A DNA stretch of 64,000 bases from UBA9619 sp964630665 (GTDB taxonomy: Bacteria > Pseudomonadota > Gammaproteobacteria > Arenicellales > UBA868): positions 1-64,000 of the forward strand of contig CAZVVN010000005.1 in NCBI GenBank assembly GCA_964630665.1, in the 5' to 3' direction. Made by a program: the position numbers and the translations under genes. This document shows positions 8,185-17,399 of the stretch, in pieces. The notes beneath the pieces were generated by a model. It was not told the origin of the DNA, did not search any database, and saw only the letters and a program-made list of their open reading frames with translations. Position 1 is the first letter of the stretch; every line of letters begins with the position of its first letter.

Positions 8185-9648
8185 TCAACTGCCCCGCTGG
8201 TAGTTCGGTGCCTCTTTGACCACAGCAACATCGTGCACATGACTTTCCTGCATCCCGGAATGGGTGATCCGAACAAACTGGCAATGGCTCCGCATTATTT
8301 CGAGGTCAGCGCTACCGGTATAGCCCATGCTCGCTCTTAGTCCACCAGTTAGCTGATGGACAATCTGGTTCAGCGGACCCTTGTACGGCACTCGGCCTTC
8401 AATCCCCTCAGGGACCAGTTTGCCAGGGTCATTTTCCTTCTCCTGGAAGTATCGATCCCTTGATCCTTCCTGCATCGCACCCAATGATCCCATGCCCCGG
8501 TAACTTTTATAGGATCGGCCCTGGAAAAGCTCGATCTCTCCGGGCGCCTCCTCCGTACCGGCAAACAGTCCACCGATCATGACCGTATGAGCACCAGCTG
8601 CGATGGCTTTTGCAACGTCTCCCGAGAAACGGATACCCCCATCTGCGATCAATGGAACACCGGAGCCCTCTAACCCATTGACGACATTTGTTATTGCGGT
8701 TATCTGCGGAATACCAACCCCCGCCACGATCCGGGTCGTGCAGATTGAACCCGGGCCAATTCCGACTTTGACCCCGTCTACTCCAACCTTTACCAGTGCT
8801 CTGGCAGCTTCTGCGGTGGCGATATTACCGGCAATCACATCTACATCGTATTCTTCTCTGATCCGGGCAACCCGCTCTATTACTCCGCTGGAGTGCCCAT
8901 GGGCAGTATCAACCACTATCGCGTCAACACCAGCCTCGACCAGGCCCCTAACCCTGTCCTGGGTATCCTCACCCGTACCGACAGCGGCAGCCACACGCAA
9001 TCTGCCCTGCTTGTCTTTACTGGCATCGGGGAACTCGGTCTGTTTCTGGATATCTTTGACCGTGACGAGCCCTCTGAGATCGTATTCGGACCCCACAATG
9101 AGCACCTTCTCGATTCGATGCTTGTGCAGTAACCGCTGAATCTCGTCACGCGAGGCGCCTTCAGGTGCCGTCACCAGTCGCTCTCTTGGCGTCATTGCCA
9201 TCGTAATGACATCGTCATAACGGCTCTCAAAGCGAAGATCCCGGCTGGTCACGATTCCACACAATTTACCCTCCGAGTCCAGAACCGGAACTCCGGAGAT
9301 GTTGTTCAGGCGGGTCAATTCCACAACCTCTCGGATACTGGCCGACTCCTGCACACATATCGGGTCGGTAATTACTCCGCTCTCAAACTTCTTTACCTTC
9401 ACGACCTGGGCCGCCTGATTTTCAGGTGTCATATTGCGGTGAATCACGCCAATACCGCCGGCTTGCGCAAGACAGATTGCTGTACCGGCTTCGGTTACCG
9501 TATCCATGGCAGCAGAAACGAGTGGAATATTCAACGCAATGTTACGGCTAAAACAGGTCTTTAACTCTACGTCTCGGGGCAGAACTGAGGAGAAGGCAGG
9601 CACAAGGAGCACGTCGTCAAAAGTCAAAGCCAGATCGACGTTTTCCAT
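8185..9648 (-). CDS. guaB: Inosine-5'-monophosphate dehydrogenase
   Basis: Oxidises IMP to XMP with NAD, the first committed step to guanine nucleotides. The 487-residue protein has the usual TIM barrel interrupted by two CBS domains (about residues 95-215), the catalytic Cys loop GPGSICTTR, and the flap [11 protein letters not shown]. It opens [17 protein letters not shown] as in homologues, so ATG 9648 is the natural start. No Shine-Dalgarno precedes it, and a consensus -10 box ends only 6 bp upstream, suggesting a leaderless transcript. It is followed after 2 bp by guaA. Confidence 0.97.
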   Translation of the reverse strand: MENVDLALTFDDVLLVPAFSSVLPRDVELKTCFSRNIALNIPLVSAAMDTVTEAGTAICLAQAGGIGVIHRNMTPENQAAQVVKVKKFESGVITDPICVQESASIREVVELTRLNNISGVPVLDSEGKLCGIVTSRDLRFESRYDDVITMAMTPRERLVTAPEGASRDEIQRLLHKHRIEKVLIVGSEYDLRGLVTVKDIQKQTEFPDASKDKQGRLRVAAAVGTGEDTQDRVRGLVEAGVDAIVVDTAHGHSSGVIERVARIREEYDVDVIAGNIATAEAARALVKVGVDGVKVGIGPGSICTTRIVAGVGIPQITAITNVVNGLEGSGVPLIADGGIRFSGDVAKAIAAGAHTVMIGGLFAGTEEAPGEIELFQGRSYKSYRGMGSLGAMQEGSRDRYFQEKENDPGKLVPEGIEGRVPYKGPLNQIVHQLTGGLRASMGYTGSADLEIMRSHCQFVRITHSGMQESHVHDVAVVKEAPNYQRGS

Positions 9649-9654
9649 TTGCGG

Positions 9655-9683
9655 ATTATAGAGTTTGACTTTTGGCCGGTAAA
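9655..9683 (-). promoter_or_regulatory. Sigma70-type promoter of guaBA, predicted leaderless
   Basis: Read leftward, TTTACC (9683-9678, 4 of 6 to the -35 consensus), a 17 bp spacer and a perfect TATAAT (9660-9655). Only CCGCAA separates the -10 box from the guaB ATG. Transcription should therefore start at or within a base or two of the start codon. Confidence 0.6.
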
Positions 9684-9741
9684 CCTTGTACCGTCTGTTT
9701 TGAACTTCCAGGTAGGCAAGGGCACTGGCGAGGGGGTAAAA

Positions 9742-10077
9742 ATGCGCTCGACCTTAAAAGACATGTTGATCGTTCTTGCAGCAGCAATCGCGCTTGGGTC
9801 TACCACAGCCCAGGCCGGAGACAGTGCCGCCGACGCCATAACCAAGGCAGAGGGCGATCTCGCAGCCGCTGTCAGCGCCGGCGCAGTCTGGCGCCTGGTA
9901 GACAAGTCGAGTGGATCCAGTGCCGTTGGAATCGACAGACTGCTGAAAACGGCTAAGAAGAAACTCGAAGACGGCGACGGCAGCGAAGCGCTTCGAATCG
10001 CGAGTCTAGTTTCGTGGGCTGCACAGGCTGGGATTACCCAAGCCACTGTCCAGAAAGATGCTGGACCGTTTTACTGA
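9742..10077 (+). CDS. Small exported helical protein, function unknown
   Basis: A 111-residue protein starting at ATG 9742 behind a GAGGGGG ribosome-binding site. Residues 1-25 form a signal peptide ([20 protein letters not shown] then TTAQA-GD), so it should be periplasmic. The mature part is Ala- and Lys-rich and helical ([37 protein letters not shown]). This pattern recalls small SoxXA-binding-type and other TPR-like periplasmic proteins, but I would not assign it. It is divergent from guaB and ends at a strong terminator, so it is probably monocistronic. Confidence 0.6.
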   Translation: MRSTLKDMLIVLAAAIALGSTTAQAGDSAADAITKAEGDLAAAVSAGAVWRLVDKSSGSSAVGIDRLLKTAKKKLEDGDGSEALRIASLVSWAAQAGITQATVQKDAGPFY

Positions 10078-10102
10078 TCCCACGCTGGTGGCATCTTATA
10101 TA

Positions 10103-10126
10103 AAGCCGGGCCCAGCCCGGCTTTTT
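10103..10126 (+). terminator. Intrinsic terminator between the exported protein gene and xseA
   Basis: A perfect 9 bp stem AAGCCGGGC/GCCCGGCTT with loop CCA, running into five T residues. It lies 26 bp after the stop codon at 10077. Confidence 0.9.
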
Positions 10127-10162
10127 CGTGTTCGGCAATAGATCCCGCTTGGAGCTGGACAT

Positions 10163-11518
10163 ATGCCTCCCACAATCCAGAGTGTTTCCGAGTTTGCTCG
10201 GTCGGTGAGAGACCTGTTGGAGGAATCCTATCCCGAGGTCTGGATCCAGGGGGAGATATCCAATCTTGCGGCGCCACCTTCAGGCCATATGTACTTTTCC
10301 CTAAAAGATGAGAAAGCACAGGTCCGTTGTGCGCTTTTTCGCAATGATCGCATTGGGCTCCGGGAACAACCTGCTGAAGGAGTCGCGGTTATCCTGCGCG
10401 GCAAGGTCTCTCTCTATGCTGCCCGCGGAGATTTCCAGATCATCGTGGACTATGTCGAACCCGCCGGTGAGGGCGAACTGCGGCGGCGCTTTGAACAATT
10501 AAAAACCAAACTCCAACGCGAAGGACTTTTTGATTCGAGTCACAAACGCCCCATCCCGGAGATCCCCATCACCATCGGGATCATCACGTCGATATCGGGA
10601 GCTGCTCTGCGAGACATACTCAGCACCCTGCAGCGAAGATTCCCGGTGGCTGATGTGATTCTTTTCCCGGTGTCAGTACAGGGGACTCGCGCCGTCGATG
10701 ATATCGCTCGCGCATTCCGACAAGTCGCCCAGGGGCCTACCTGCGACAGTGTCATACTGGCACGAGGGGGCGGGTCCCTTGAGGACCTTTGGGCCTTCAA
10801 TGAGGAGACAGTCGTGCGTGCAATAAGATGCTGCCCATCACCGGTCATCACGGGTATCGGACACGAGACCGACGTGACACTGGCAGACTTTGCTGCCGAT
10901 ACACGGGCCGCAACACCCACGGCAGCTGCAGAAACTGCTTCTCCAGACAGCAGCGAGCTGTTAGCGGAAGTAGTTCAGTTTCGTGGTCGGGCACGCCTCG
11001 CCGCTCAAAGGAACTTGCGGGAGAATGCTCAGCAGCTAGACCTCTCTACTGGACGTCTGCAGCACCCCCAGCAAGGGATCGCTTCCCGCTGGCAGTTGCT
11101 GCTCAATCGGCAAACCCGTCTATCATCCCATTTGGGCGCTGCCATCCACCGGGCAGAGCGAAACCTTGATCATGCGGTTCAGGCTCTACAACTGAATTCT
11201 CCGACCCGTCGTGTCATGGCCTTTAAGATGCAGCACACCGATCTTGCAGACCGCATCATGCGGCTTGGCGAAAAACTCACAGTTCGTCCAAACGAGAAGG
11301 TCATGGGCGAACTCGGCAGGCTGACACTCCTCAACCCCATCAACACGCTCGGTCGGGGTTACGCCATCGTCAGGGACGCCGTAGACGGCTCAATCCTCAC
11401 TCGAGCCTCAACTGTCGCTGCGGGTGATTCGATAGAGGCCGAACTGCACCACGGTTGGCTGAAAGGAACCGTCGTTGAAACGGGTGGTGATCCCACTACA
11501 CAGAAAGACAAGACCTGA
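10163..11518 (+). CDS. xseA: Exodeoxyribonuclease VII large subunit
   Basis: Catalytic subunit of the single-strand-specific exonuclease used in repair. The N-terminal OB fold (residues 1-100) contains EVWIQGEISNLAAPPSGHMYFSLKDE. The nuclease core has GIITSISGAALRDI, RGGGSLEDLWAFNEE and ITGIGHETDVTLADFAADTRAATPTAAAE. A long helical region leads to a C-terminal segment LGRGYAIVRDA. The length of 451 residues is normal. ATG 10163 follows GGAG. It lies just downstream of a terminator, so its promoter must be within 10127-10162. It ends 3 bp from the convergent der gene. The small subunit xseB is not in the window. Confidence 0.96.
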   Translation: MPPTIQSVSEFARSVRDLLEESYPEVWIQGEISNLAAPPSGHMYFSLKDEKAQVRCALFRNDRIGLREQPAEGVAVILRGKVSLYAARGDFQIIVDYVEPAGEGELRRRFEQLKTKLQREGLFDSSHKRPIPEIPITIGIITSISGAALRDILSTLQRRFPVADVILFPVSVQGTRAVDDIARAFRQVAQGPTCDSVILARGGGSLEDLWAFNEETVVRAIRCCPSPVITGIGHETDVTLADFAADTRAATPTAAAETASPDSSELLAEVVQFRGRARLAAQRNLRENAQQLDLSTGRLQHPQQGIASRWQLLLNRQTRLSSHLGAAIHRAERNLDHAVQALQLNSPTRRVMAFKMQHTDLADRIMRLGEKLTVRPNEKVMGELGRLTLLNPINTLGRGYAIVRDAVDGSILTRASTVAAGDSIEAELHHGWLKGTVVETGGDPTTQKDKT

Positions 11519-11521
11519 CTA

Positions 11522-12904
11522 TCAATTAGCTGCCCTGGCTCTACTCGACCTGGGACCATGGCTCGCTCGGGTGCCGAATTTTCGATCCCTGCGGGAATAA
11601 GGGTTCCGGGAGCGCCGCAGCTCGAGACGCACCGGAGTTCCCACCAGCCCAAACGCGTTACCGAAGGTCTTCGAAAGATAACGAAGATAACTGGCGGGTA
11701 TGCGTTCCAGCAGGTTGCCGTGGATCACCAGGGTCGGGGGGTTCTTCCCTCCCTGGTGTACGTACTTGATCCGGATTGGACGACCCTGAAACATCGGCGG
11801 CGGATGCCGCGCAAGCGCATCCGCCAGAACACGATTCAACTTCGGGGTCCCCAGATCAGACAGGGCTGCGTCGATCCCTCTTTGAACGGCCCTGACGACA
11901 TCACCCACGCCACTCCCATGTAGTGCGGATATGAACAGCGTCTCATGATTATGCAAAAAAGAAAACCGTCGAGCGAGACCCCTCCGAATCCTGGACTTAT
12001 CAGAGCGCCCGATGCCGTCCCACTTATTGACAGCAACCACAACGGATCGCCCGCTTTCCCGAATCAAACCTGCGATGGTTGCATCCTGTTCCATCAGGCC
12101 GTCTCGTCCATCGACCATGTGAACCACGGCGTGACAGTCGGCTATGGCCTGGAGCGTCTTTACTACAGAGAACTTCTCAATCGTTTCCCGTACCTTTGCC
12201 TTGCGCCGCACACCGGCCGTGTCTATCAAAAGCAGTTTCTGGGGGTACCGATCTAGCGCGACTTCAACACTGTCTCTCGTGGTGCCTGGCTCGTCTGCGA
12301 CGATGACTCTGTTTTCTCCCACCAATGCATTCGTCAGTGTCGATTTACCAACATTCGGTCGCCCGACAAGCGCCACTCGGAACCTCTTGGTTTCATCGCT
12401 ACGCGCCGGGCTACCCGGCAGAGAGCCAACAATCTCTGACATCAGATCAGTAACTCCAAATCCGGACAGTGCCGAGAGCGCGAATGGTCGACCAAGCCCC
12501 AGTTCGTTGAATTCCGCAGTGACTGTATCCGGTTGCAAACCGTCGGCCTTGTTGACACCTACAAACACAAACTGGCCACTGCGCCTCAACTTTTCGGCGA
12601 TCTCGAACTCATCGACCGTGGAACCGGTCCTTGCGTCGGTCAGAAAAAGCAACGCATCCGCTTCCTCAATCACATGATCGACCTGCTCGCGAATGGCAGC
12701 ATTTAGGGCGCCGGCGCTGGTTGAAAGCCCACCCGTGTCTACCACCAGAGCGGGTCGTCCAAAGCTTGTCGCGACACCGTACAGTCGATCTCGGGTCACC
12801 CCGGGTTGATCATCAACCAGCGCCTTACGGCTTCGTGTCAATCGATTGAAGAGGGTCGACTTACCGACATTGGGACGACCGATTATTGCTATGACAGGTA
12901 ACAT
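11522..12904 (-). CDS. der: Ribosome biogenesis GTPase Der (EngA)
   Basis: A double GTPase acting in 50S subunit maturation. Two P-loops, GRPNVGKSTLFNRL (near residue 8) and GRPNVGKSTLTNAL (near residue 180), are each followed by switch and NKxD motifs (NKAD, NKWD). The C-terminal KH-like domain is followed by a basic tail. The 460-residue length is normal for gammaproteobacteria. It sits next to bamB with the same orientation, as is usual, separated by 80 bp. Confidence 0.97.
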   Translation of the reverse strand: MLPVIAIIGRPNVGKSTLFNRLTRSRKALVDDQPGVTRDRLYGVATSFGRPALVVDTGGLSTSAGALNAAIREQVDHVIEEADALLFLTDARTGSTVDEFEIAEKLRRSGQFVFVGVNKADGLQPDTVTAEFNELGLGRPFALSALSGFGVTDLMSEIVGSLPGSPARSDETKRFRVALVGRPNVGKSTLTNALVGENRVIVADEPGTTRDSVEVALDRYPQKLLLIDTAGVRRKAKVRETIEKFSVVKTLQAIADCHAVVHMVDGRDGLMEQDATIAGLIRESGRSVVVAVNKWDGIGRSDKSRIRRGLARRFSFLHNHETLFISALHGSGVGDVVRAVQRGIDAALSDLGTPKLNRVLADALARHPPPMFQGRPIRIKYVHQGGKNPPTLVIHGNLLERIPASYLRYLSKTFGNAFGLVGTPVRLELRRSRNPYSRRDRKFGTRASHGPRSSRARAAN

Positions 12905-12984
12905 TTAAATCCATGAAAATTTGAACATCGTCGCAGCCTGAGCAGACCCGCCGGGTTTGAAACAGGGCGCTGGCGACTGACTGA

Positions 12985-14151
12985 CTATCCCGCTTGTGGC
13001 AGTTTCCAGGCAGTGATGACCCCGTTCTCTGACAAACTGTAAAAAGCTCCAGACGCATCACTGCCAAAAAGGCCGATTACGGCACCTCCTCTGACACGCC
13101 CCCGCCCCACCAGCTTGCCACTACCCAGATCGACCACGTAGACGTACCCTTCAAAATCACCTACAGCACCTTTAACTCCTGAACCGACTATGGTTGGGTT
13201 AGACACTCCCCGGCCAACCAGGGCAGACTGCCGCCAACGATCCTCACCGGTTGCAAGATCGAGCGCCGACAAGCTACCGTCATCAACTGTTACCAGCAGC
13301 AGTTCCTGGTTTGCCGCCAGGTTCCGCAGAGTAGATTTGTCGCTGCGCCAGACCAATTTTTGGGATTCCAAAGAAAGCGCGGTGATACCACCCTGATATG
13401 CAGCCACATATAGCACTCCGTCCACCCAAAGCGGATCGGCGTCGATGTCGATAAGCCGATCAATCTGATTAGTACCCGTGGACCTTGAGATGGGCGTATT
13501 CCACAACTCCCGGCCAGTCATGATATCAACTCCGGACAAATAACCACTGGCAAACCCGACAATTGCAACTTTGTCTATGTCGAGCGGAGCAGATAGCCCA
13601 CGCACGCTGAGGGAGGGTACTTTGTGCCGGACCTGCCACCTGACAGAACCATTCTGCCCATCAATACCCAACACCTGACCACTGCCAGTTCGAAGAAGTA
13701 TTGTATCGTTGCTAACAAGAGGTCGGGCCAGTATCTCGGCCCCAATTTGGACGCGCCAGCGTTGAACGCCGTCCAGCCTATTCAATGACAAAAGCTCGCC
13801 TTCATCAGACGCCACGACAATCGACTCCTTCCCCAGGCCTACCCCCGAGGAGAGAGAAAGGTCAAGGTCGGCCTCCCAGACTACCCGGCCAGTCTCGGTA
13901 TCTAGTGCATAGACCTGTCCGCCGGGTTCTGCTGCGTAAACATGCCCATCGAAGACTACAGGCCATAGGAGCACGTCTCCCGATCCATAACCCTTTCCGG
14001 TATCGAATTTCCAGAGCGGTTTCATTTTAGCGTCCGCAACATTCGGCGGTCTGGACGCCTCGGGTCCCTCGCGCATGAAATGGATCGGCCGCGGCGAACA
14101 AGCCGCCACAAAAACGAACAACCCGAACGTAGCTAGAAGAACTCTTGTCAC
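12985..14151 (-). CDS. bamB: Outer membrane protein assembly factor BamB
   Basis: Lipoprotein scaffold of the Bam complex that inserts beta-barrel proteins into the outer membrane. The signal peptide has a lipobox VAAC with lipidated Cys18. The rest is a PQQ-type beta-propeller with repeats such as VYALDTETGRVVWEADL, LSLNRLDGVQRWRVQI and LSALDLATGEDRWRQSA. It has 388 residues, and its start ATG overlaps the yfgM stop (14148-14151), so the two are coupled. Confidence 0.96.
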   Translation of the reverse strand: MTRVLLATFGLFVFVAACSPRPIHFMREGPEASRPPNVADAKMKPLWKFDTGKGYGSGDVLLWPVVFDGHVYAAEPGGQVYALDTETGRVVWEADLDLSLSSGVGLGKESIVVASDEGELLSLNRLDGVQRWRVQIGAEILARPLVSNDTILLRTGSGQVLGIDGQNGSVRWQVRHKVPSLSVRGLSAPLDIDKVAIVGFASGYLSGVDIMTGRELWNTPISRSTGTNQIDRLIDIDADPLWVDGVLYVAAYQGGITALSLESQKLVWRSDKSTLRNLAANQELLLVTVDDGSLSALDLATGEDRWRQSALVGRGVSNPTIVGSGVKGAVGDFEGYVYVVDLGSGKLVGRGRVRGGAVIGLFGSDASGAFYSLSENGVITAWKLPQAG

Positions 14152-14816
14152 TGACCGGTTGCTGATTGCATTGCCAAGTTACGCTTGGCAATGAGAATCT
14201 GACCTGCTCCGGCCGTGGAATCCAGGCCCTCCAGCGCCCGGTCGTATGCAGTTCTGGCTTTATCCCACAGTTTCTGCTCTAGGTAGACATCACCGAGAAC
14301 CTCAGAGTATTCCGAGCTAAATCCACCACGGTCTTTGACCGATGCCAGTTCCTCGGCTTGTCTATGGTCACCAGCGTCCAGGGCGATCTGTGCCAGGCGT
14401 AGTCTGGCGATGTGTTCCATCGCATTGTTTCCCGAGTCGTTCATTACCTCGGCCAAATAGCCCTCGGCTCCTTCTCGGTCTTCTTTTTCAACAGCAAGCC
14501 TGGCGAGCATGAGCAGGGCAAGATCGGCGTATTGGGTTGCACTGTAGTCGTCTTTAATTCGCAACGCGAGCTCCTGAGTTTGATCCAAGGCGCCGGCAGT
14601 CTGCCTCGCCAGCATCTCCTGGTAAAGATCAGATGCCGCTAGTGAGCGACTCTCACTGTACATCTCCCACCCCTTAAAACCGCCAACGCCGGCTACCCCC
14701 AGCACTATGCCGGCGATAATCCCACTACCGTTTTTCTTCCACCATTCGCGAAGCTTTTCAGCATCGTCGTCTTCAGCAAGTTGGATCTGAATAGGCTTGT
14801 CTTCTTTCTTTGCCAT
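14148..14816 (-). CDS. yfgM: YfgM family TPR-like inner membrane protein
   Basis: Ancillary SecYEG-associated protein involved in periplasmic chaperone traffic. One transmembrane segment (about residues 31-49, GSGIIAGIVLGVAGVGGFKG) follows an acidic and basic cytoplasmic head. The periplasmic part has tetratricopeptide-like helices (ALDQTQELALRIKDDYSATQYADLALLMLA). The 222-residue length and the place between hisS and bamB match the family. Confidence 0.93.
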   Translation of the reverse strand: MAKKEDKPIQIQLAEDDDAEKLREWWKKNGSGIIAGIVLGVAGVGGFKGWEMYSESRSLAASDLYQEMLARQTAGALDQTQELALRIKDDYSATQYADLALLMLARLAVEKEDREGAEGYLAEVMNDSGNNAMEHIARLRLAQIALDAGDHRQAEELASVKDRGGFSSEYSEVLGDVYLEQKLWDKARTAYDRALEGLDSTAGAGQILIAKRNLAMQSATGQ

Positions 14817-14844
14817 CCGCTAGCTCCTATCTCATTGTTGTTTG

Positions 14845-16107
14845 TCAGCGCTCGCGTTTAATGTACTCAACGAGTTGCTCTTCCGACAGGCTGATCTGTT
14901 CCTGGCTCGTGCGCAGGGATTTGGCGGTTAGCATCTGGCTCTTGAGTTCGTCGTCACCGATCACTACTGCAAAGCGGGCTCCGCTCTGATCGGCCTTTCG
15001 AAACTGTTTTCGCGGACCCCCACCCCCACAGTTAACAATGACCCTCAAGCCTTGATTCCTTAGATATTCGGCTACCGAAAATCCCCTGCCGATGGCATTG
15101 TCCGCGAGGATACAGATCCACACATCGAAGGGTTCGCTGTCTCGGCAGCCGCCCGAATGTTCATATAGATCGACCAGTCGTTCTAATCCACAGGCAAAAC
15201 CTGCCGCCGGCATAGCACGCCCCCCCAATTGCGTCACTAGATCATCGTAACGCCCTCCGGCACAGATCGCGCTTTGGGCCCCGAAAGACCCCGTCGTCCA
15301 CTCAAAGACCGGACCCGTATAATAGTCTAGACCGCGTACCAGTCGGCTGTTGATACGGTATTCGACACCACTGGTCGTCAACAGGTCCTGTAATGTATCG
15401 AAATCAGCTCGCGCGTCACCGTCAACAAAATCAAATAAGTCCGGTGCTGCGTCAAGCACCGCCTGTGTGCCGGGGTCCTTGCTGTCGAGTATTCTCAACG
15501 GATTATTCTGAAGACGCCTTTGGCTGTCTTCATCAATCTCTTCACGGCGTGTATCTAGGTAATTTCGGAGCGCATCCCGGTAGCGCGCTCGCGCGTCGCT
15601 CGTTCCGAGTGTATTGATTTCCAGGGTCAGGTTCGACAATCCAAGTTGCCGCCACAGCCTGGTGCCCACTAAAAGAATTTCAGCATCAATATCCGGCCCA
15701 CTCCAGCCCAAAGCCTCAATTCCAAATTGGTAAAACTGTCGGTACCTTCCCTTCTGCGGCCTCTCATGGCGAAACATCGGCCCGAGATACCAGAGTCGTT
15801 GGGTCTGATTGTGGAGAAACCCGTGTTCAATTCCGGCCCGTACGCATGCTGCGGTCGCTTCAGGGCGCAGCGTCAGGCTATCACCGTTATTGTCAAGGAA
15901 CGTGTACATCTCCTTTTCAACGATGTCAGTCTGCTCCCCAATTGAGCGTTCGAACAGTTCTGTGTGCTCAACCAATGGTGTACGAATCTCCTGGTACCCA
16001 TAGGATCCAACCACGGATCGGACCGCAGACTCCACGGTGTGCCACAAATCTGAACGACCCGGTAGCAGATCATTCATGCCCCTCACAGACCTGATGGATT
16101 TAGTCAC
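14845..16107 (-). CDS. hisS: Histidyl-tRNA synthetase
   Basis: Class II synthetase charging tRNA-His. Motif 2 is visible around FRHERPQKGRYRQFYQ, the histidine-binding segment as RGLDYYTGPVFEW, and motif 3 as AGFACGLERL. The TLRPEATAACVRA segment and the anticodon-binding domain (about residues 325-420) are complete. It has 420 residues. It follows rodZ after 5 bp; in most relatives ispG lies between the two, and it is absent here. Confidence 0.97.
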   Translation of the reverse strand: MTKSIRSVRGMNDLLPGRSDLWHTVESAVRSVVGSYGYQEIRTPLVEHTELFERSIGEQTDIVEKEMYTFLDNNGDSLTLRPEATAACVRAGIEHGFLHNQTQRLWYLGPMFRHERPQKGRYRQFYQFGIEALGWSGPDIDAEILLVGTRLWRQLGLSNLTLEINTLGTSDARARYRDALRNYLDTRREEIDEDSQRRLQNNPLRILDSKDPGTQAVLDAAPDLFDFVDGDARADFDTLQDLLTTSGVEYRINSRLVRGLDYYTGPVFEWTTGSFGAQSAICAGGRYDDLVTQLGGRAMPAAGFACGLERLVDLYEHSGGCRDSEPFDVWICILADNAIGRGFSVAEYLRNQGLRVIVNCGGGGPRKQFRKADQSGARFAVVIGDDELKSQMLTAKSLRTSQEQISLSEEQLVEYIKRER

Positions 16108-16112
16108 AGTGT

Positions 16113-17399
16113 CTATTCCTCTGCACCCACCAGAAACCGGGCATTTCGACCACTTTTGGGGACCGGAAAATCAATTTGCTTCCCGGCGTAGACGATCCTC
16201 ACGCCCTCTGCGGACTGTAGCTGCACATCAAATGGCGGTATGCCAGAAACCGTCACTACCTTTCCACCTTTGAGATATTTTCGGAACAGTTGCACTCCAT
16301 CACCATCCCAAATGATCACCTGGCTGCTCTCATTGACCCGAATGGTCAGTTCACGGTCTGGCACAAGGACAATTCTCTGTCGTGCTTCCTGGTCATTCGT
16401 CGGAATGCTGGTAGTTTTCCTTATCTTCACCTCCTCGACGCCCGGTTGACTGGCAACCGCTGCCGGTGGTTCCACATCTTTTCTTTCCGAAGTACCGACT
16501 CGATCCAGAAATCGCGTCTTGATGAAGTTGCTGGCCACAATTTCACGAGCCGTGGATTGCCGGCGCTGCTTAGTTGGGTACTGGATTTTGGTCTGCGGCT
16601 CGGTCTGCAAGCTGGGAACAGGCACCGATCCAGCGGTCGGCTCTTTATTTTCCTGTCCCGTAGAATCGCTTGCAATATCCGCCGGGCCGGTCGCCCCTTC
16701 ACTAGAGGCTACTGTTGAACCGGTCGTGGGTTCTGAAGACTGCACGCCGACAGCAGGACCTTGAACCGCCAACCTTTGTACCTTCCCTTGCTGATCGTTG
16801 GTTGACCCGCCAGATAATGCTTTGTCATCGGCGATTTCGGCAACTCTGCCTTTGGTATCTGAGCCTGAAACAACCTCGTTCGACGGAAGTGTTTGTTCAG
16901 ATTCAGTGGATGCCACCTCTTTCTTTGGCAAAGGCTCCCGAACCAATTCGGCTATGGGTTCAGTTTTCTTTATGGCAGAAAGCGGAATCTTTTCTACATC
17001 GTCAGAGCGTTTTAGGTAGGCGCCGTACAATCCCCCAACGACAAGGACCAGCACGAGTGCTGTAACCACCCAGCGATAATGAATAGCCACTGGTTGTGCG
17101 CGAACCAGATCCTCGGTCATTGTGCCAGGGCCATCCTGGACAGGCGGCATCAGTGCCTGGTGACCTTCAATTGCCCCATCCACATTGACGCTGGCAAGCT
17201 TTCCATAGCTTCTCAGATAGCCGACCACGTAGGTACGGCCCGCCAGGTCCTGGTAATCATCATTTTCCAGGGCCTGGACGATGTCTGACAGAAGATTGAG
17301 CTCCGCCGCAACTTCCTCGATACTCCAGCCGTGAAGTTGTCGCGCGCTGCGAAGCAGTTGCCCCGGGGTCGATATGCCCTGTTCTTCAGATTCAGCCAT
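16113..17399 (-). CDS. rodZ: RodZ-like cytoskeletal membrane protein (HTH-TM-DUF4115)
   Basis: Links the MreB cytoskeleton to cell-wall elongation. The cytoplasmic helix-turn-helix (residues 10-75, LLRSARQLHGWSIEEVAAELNLL) is followed by a transmembrane helix near residues 107-128 (RWVVTALVLVLVVGGLYGAYL). Next come a long low-complexity linker rich in Ser, Thr, Glu and Pro, and a C-terminal DUF4115 domain (LTIRVNESSQVIIWDGDG). ATG 17399 overlaps the end of the upstream pilF-like gene by 8 bp and gives 428 residues. The more upstream in-frame ATG would code through that gene. Confidence 0.92.
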   Translation of the reverse strand: MAESEEQGISTPGQLLRSARQLHGWSIEEVAAELNLLSDIVQALENDDYQDLAGRTYVVGYLRSYGKLASVNVDGAIEGHQALMPPVQDGPGTMTEDLVRAQPVAIHYRWVVTALVLVLVVGGLYGAYLKRSDDVEKIPLSAIKKTEPIAELVREPLPKKEVASTESEQTLPSNEVVSGSDTKGRVAEIADDKALSGGSTNDQQGKVQRLAVQGPAVGVQSSEPTTGSTVASSEGATGPADIASDSTGQENKEPTAGSVPVPSLQTEPQTKIQYPTKQRRQSTAREIVASNFIKTRFLDRVGTSERKDVEPPAAVASQPGVEEVKIRKTTSIPTNDQEARQRIVLVPDRELTIRVNESSQVIIWDGDGVQLFRKYLKGGKVVTVSGIPPFDVQLQSAEGVRIVYAGKQIDFPVPKSGRNARFLVGAEE

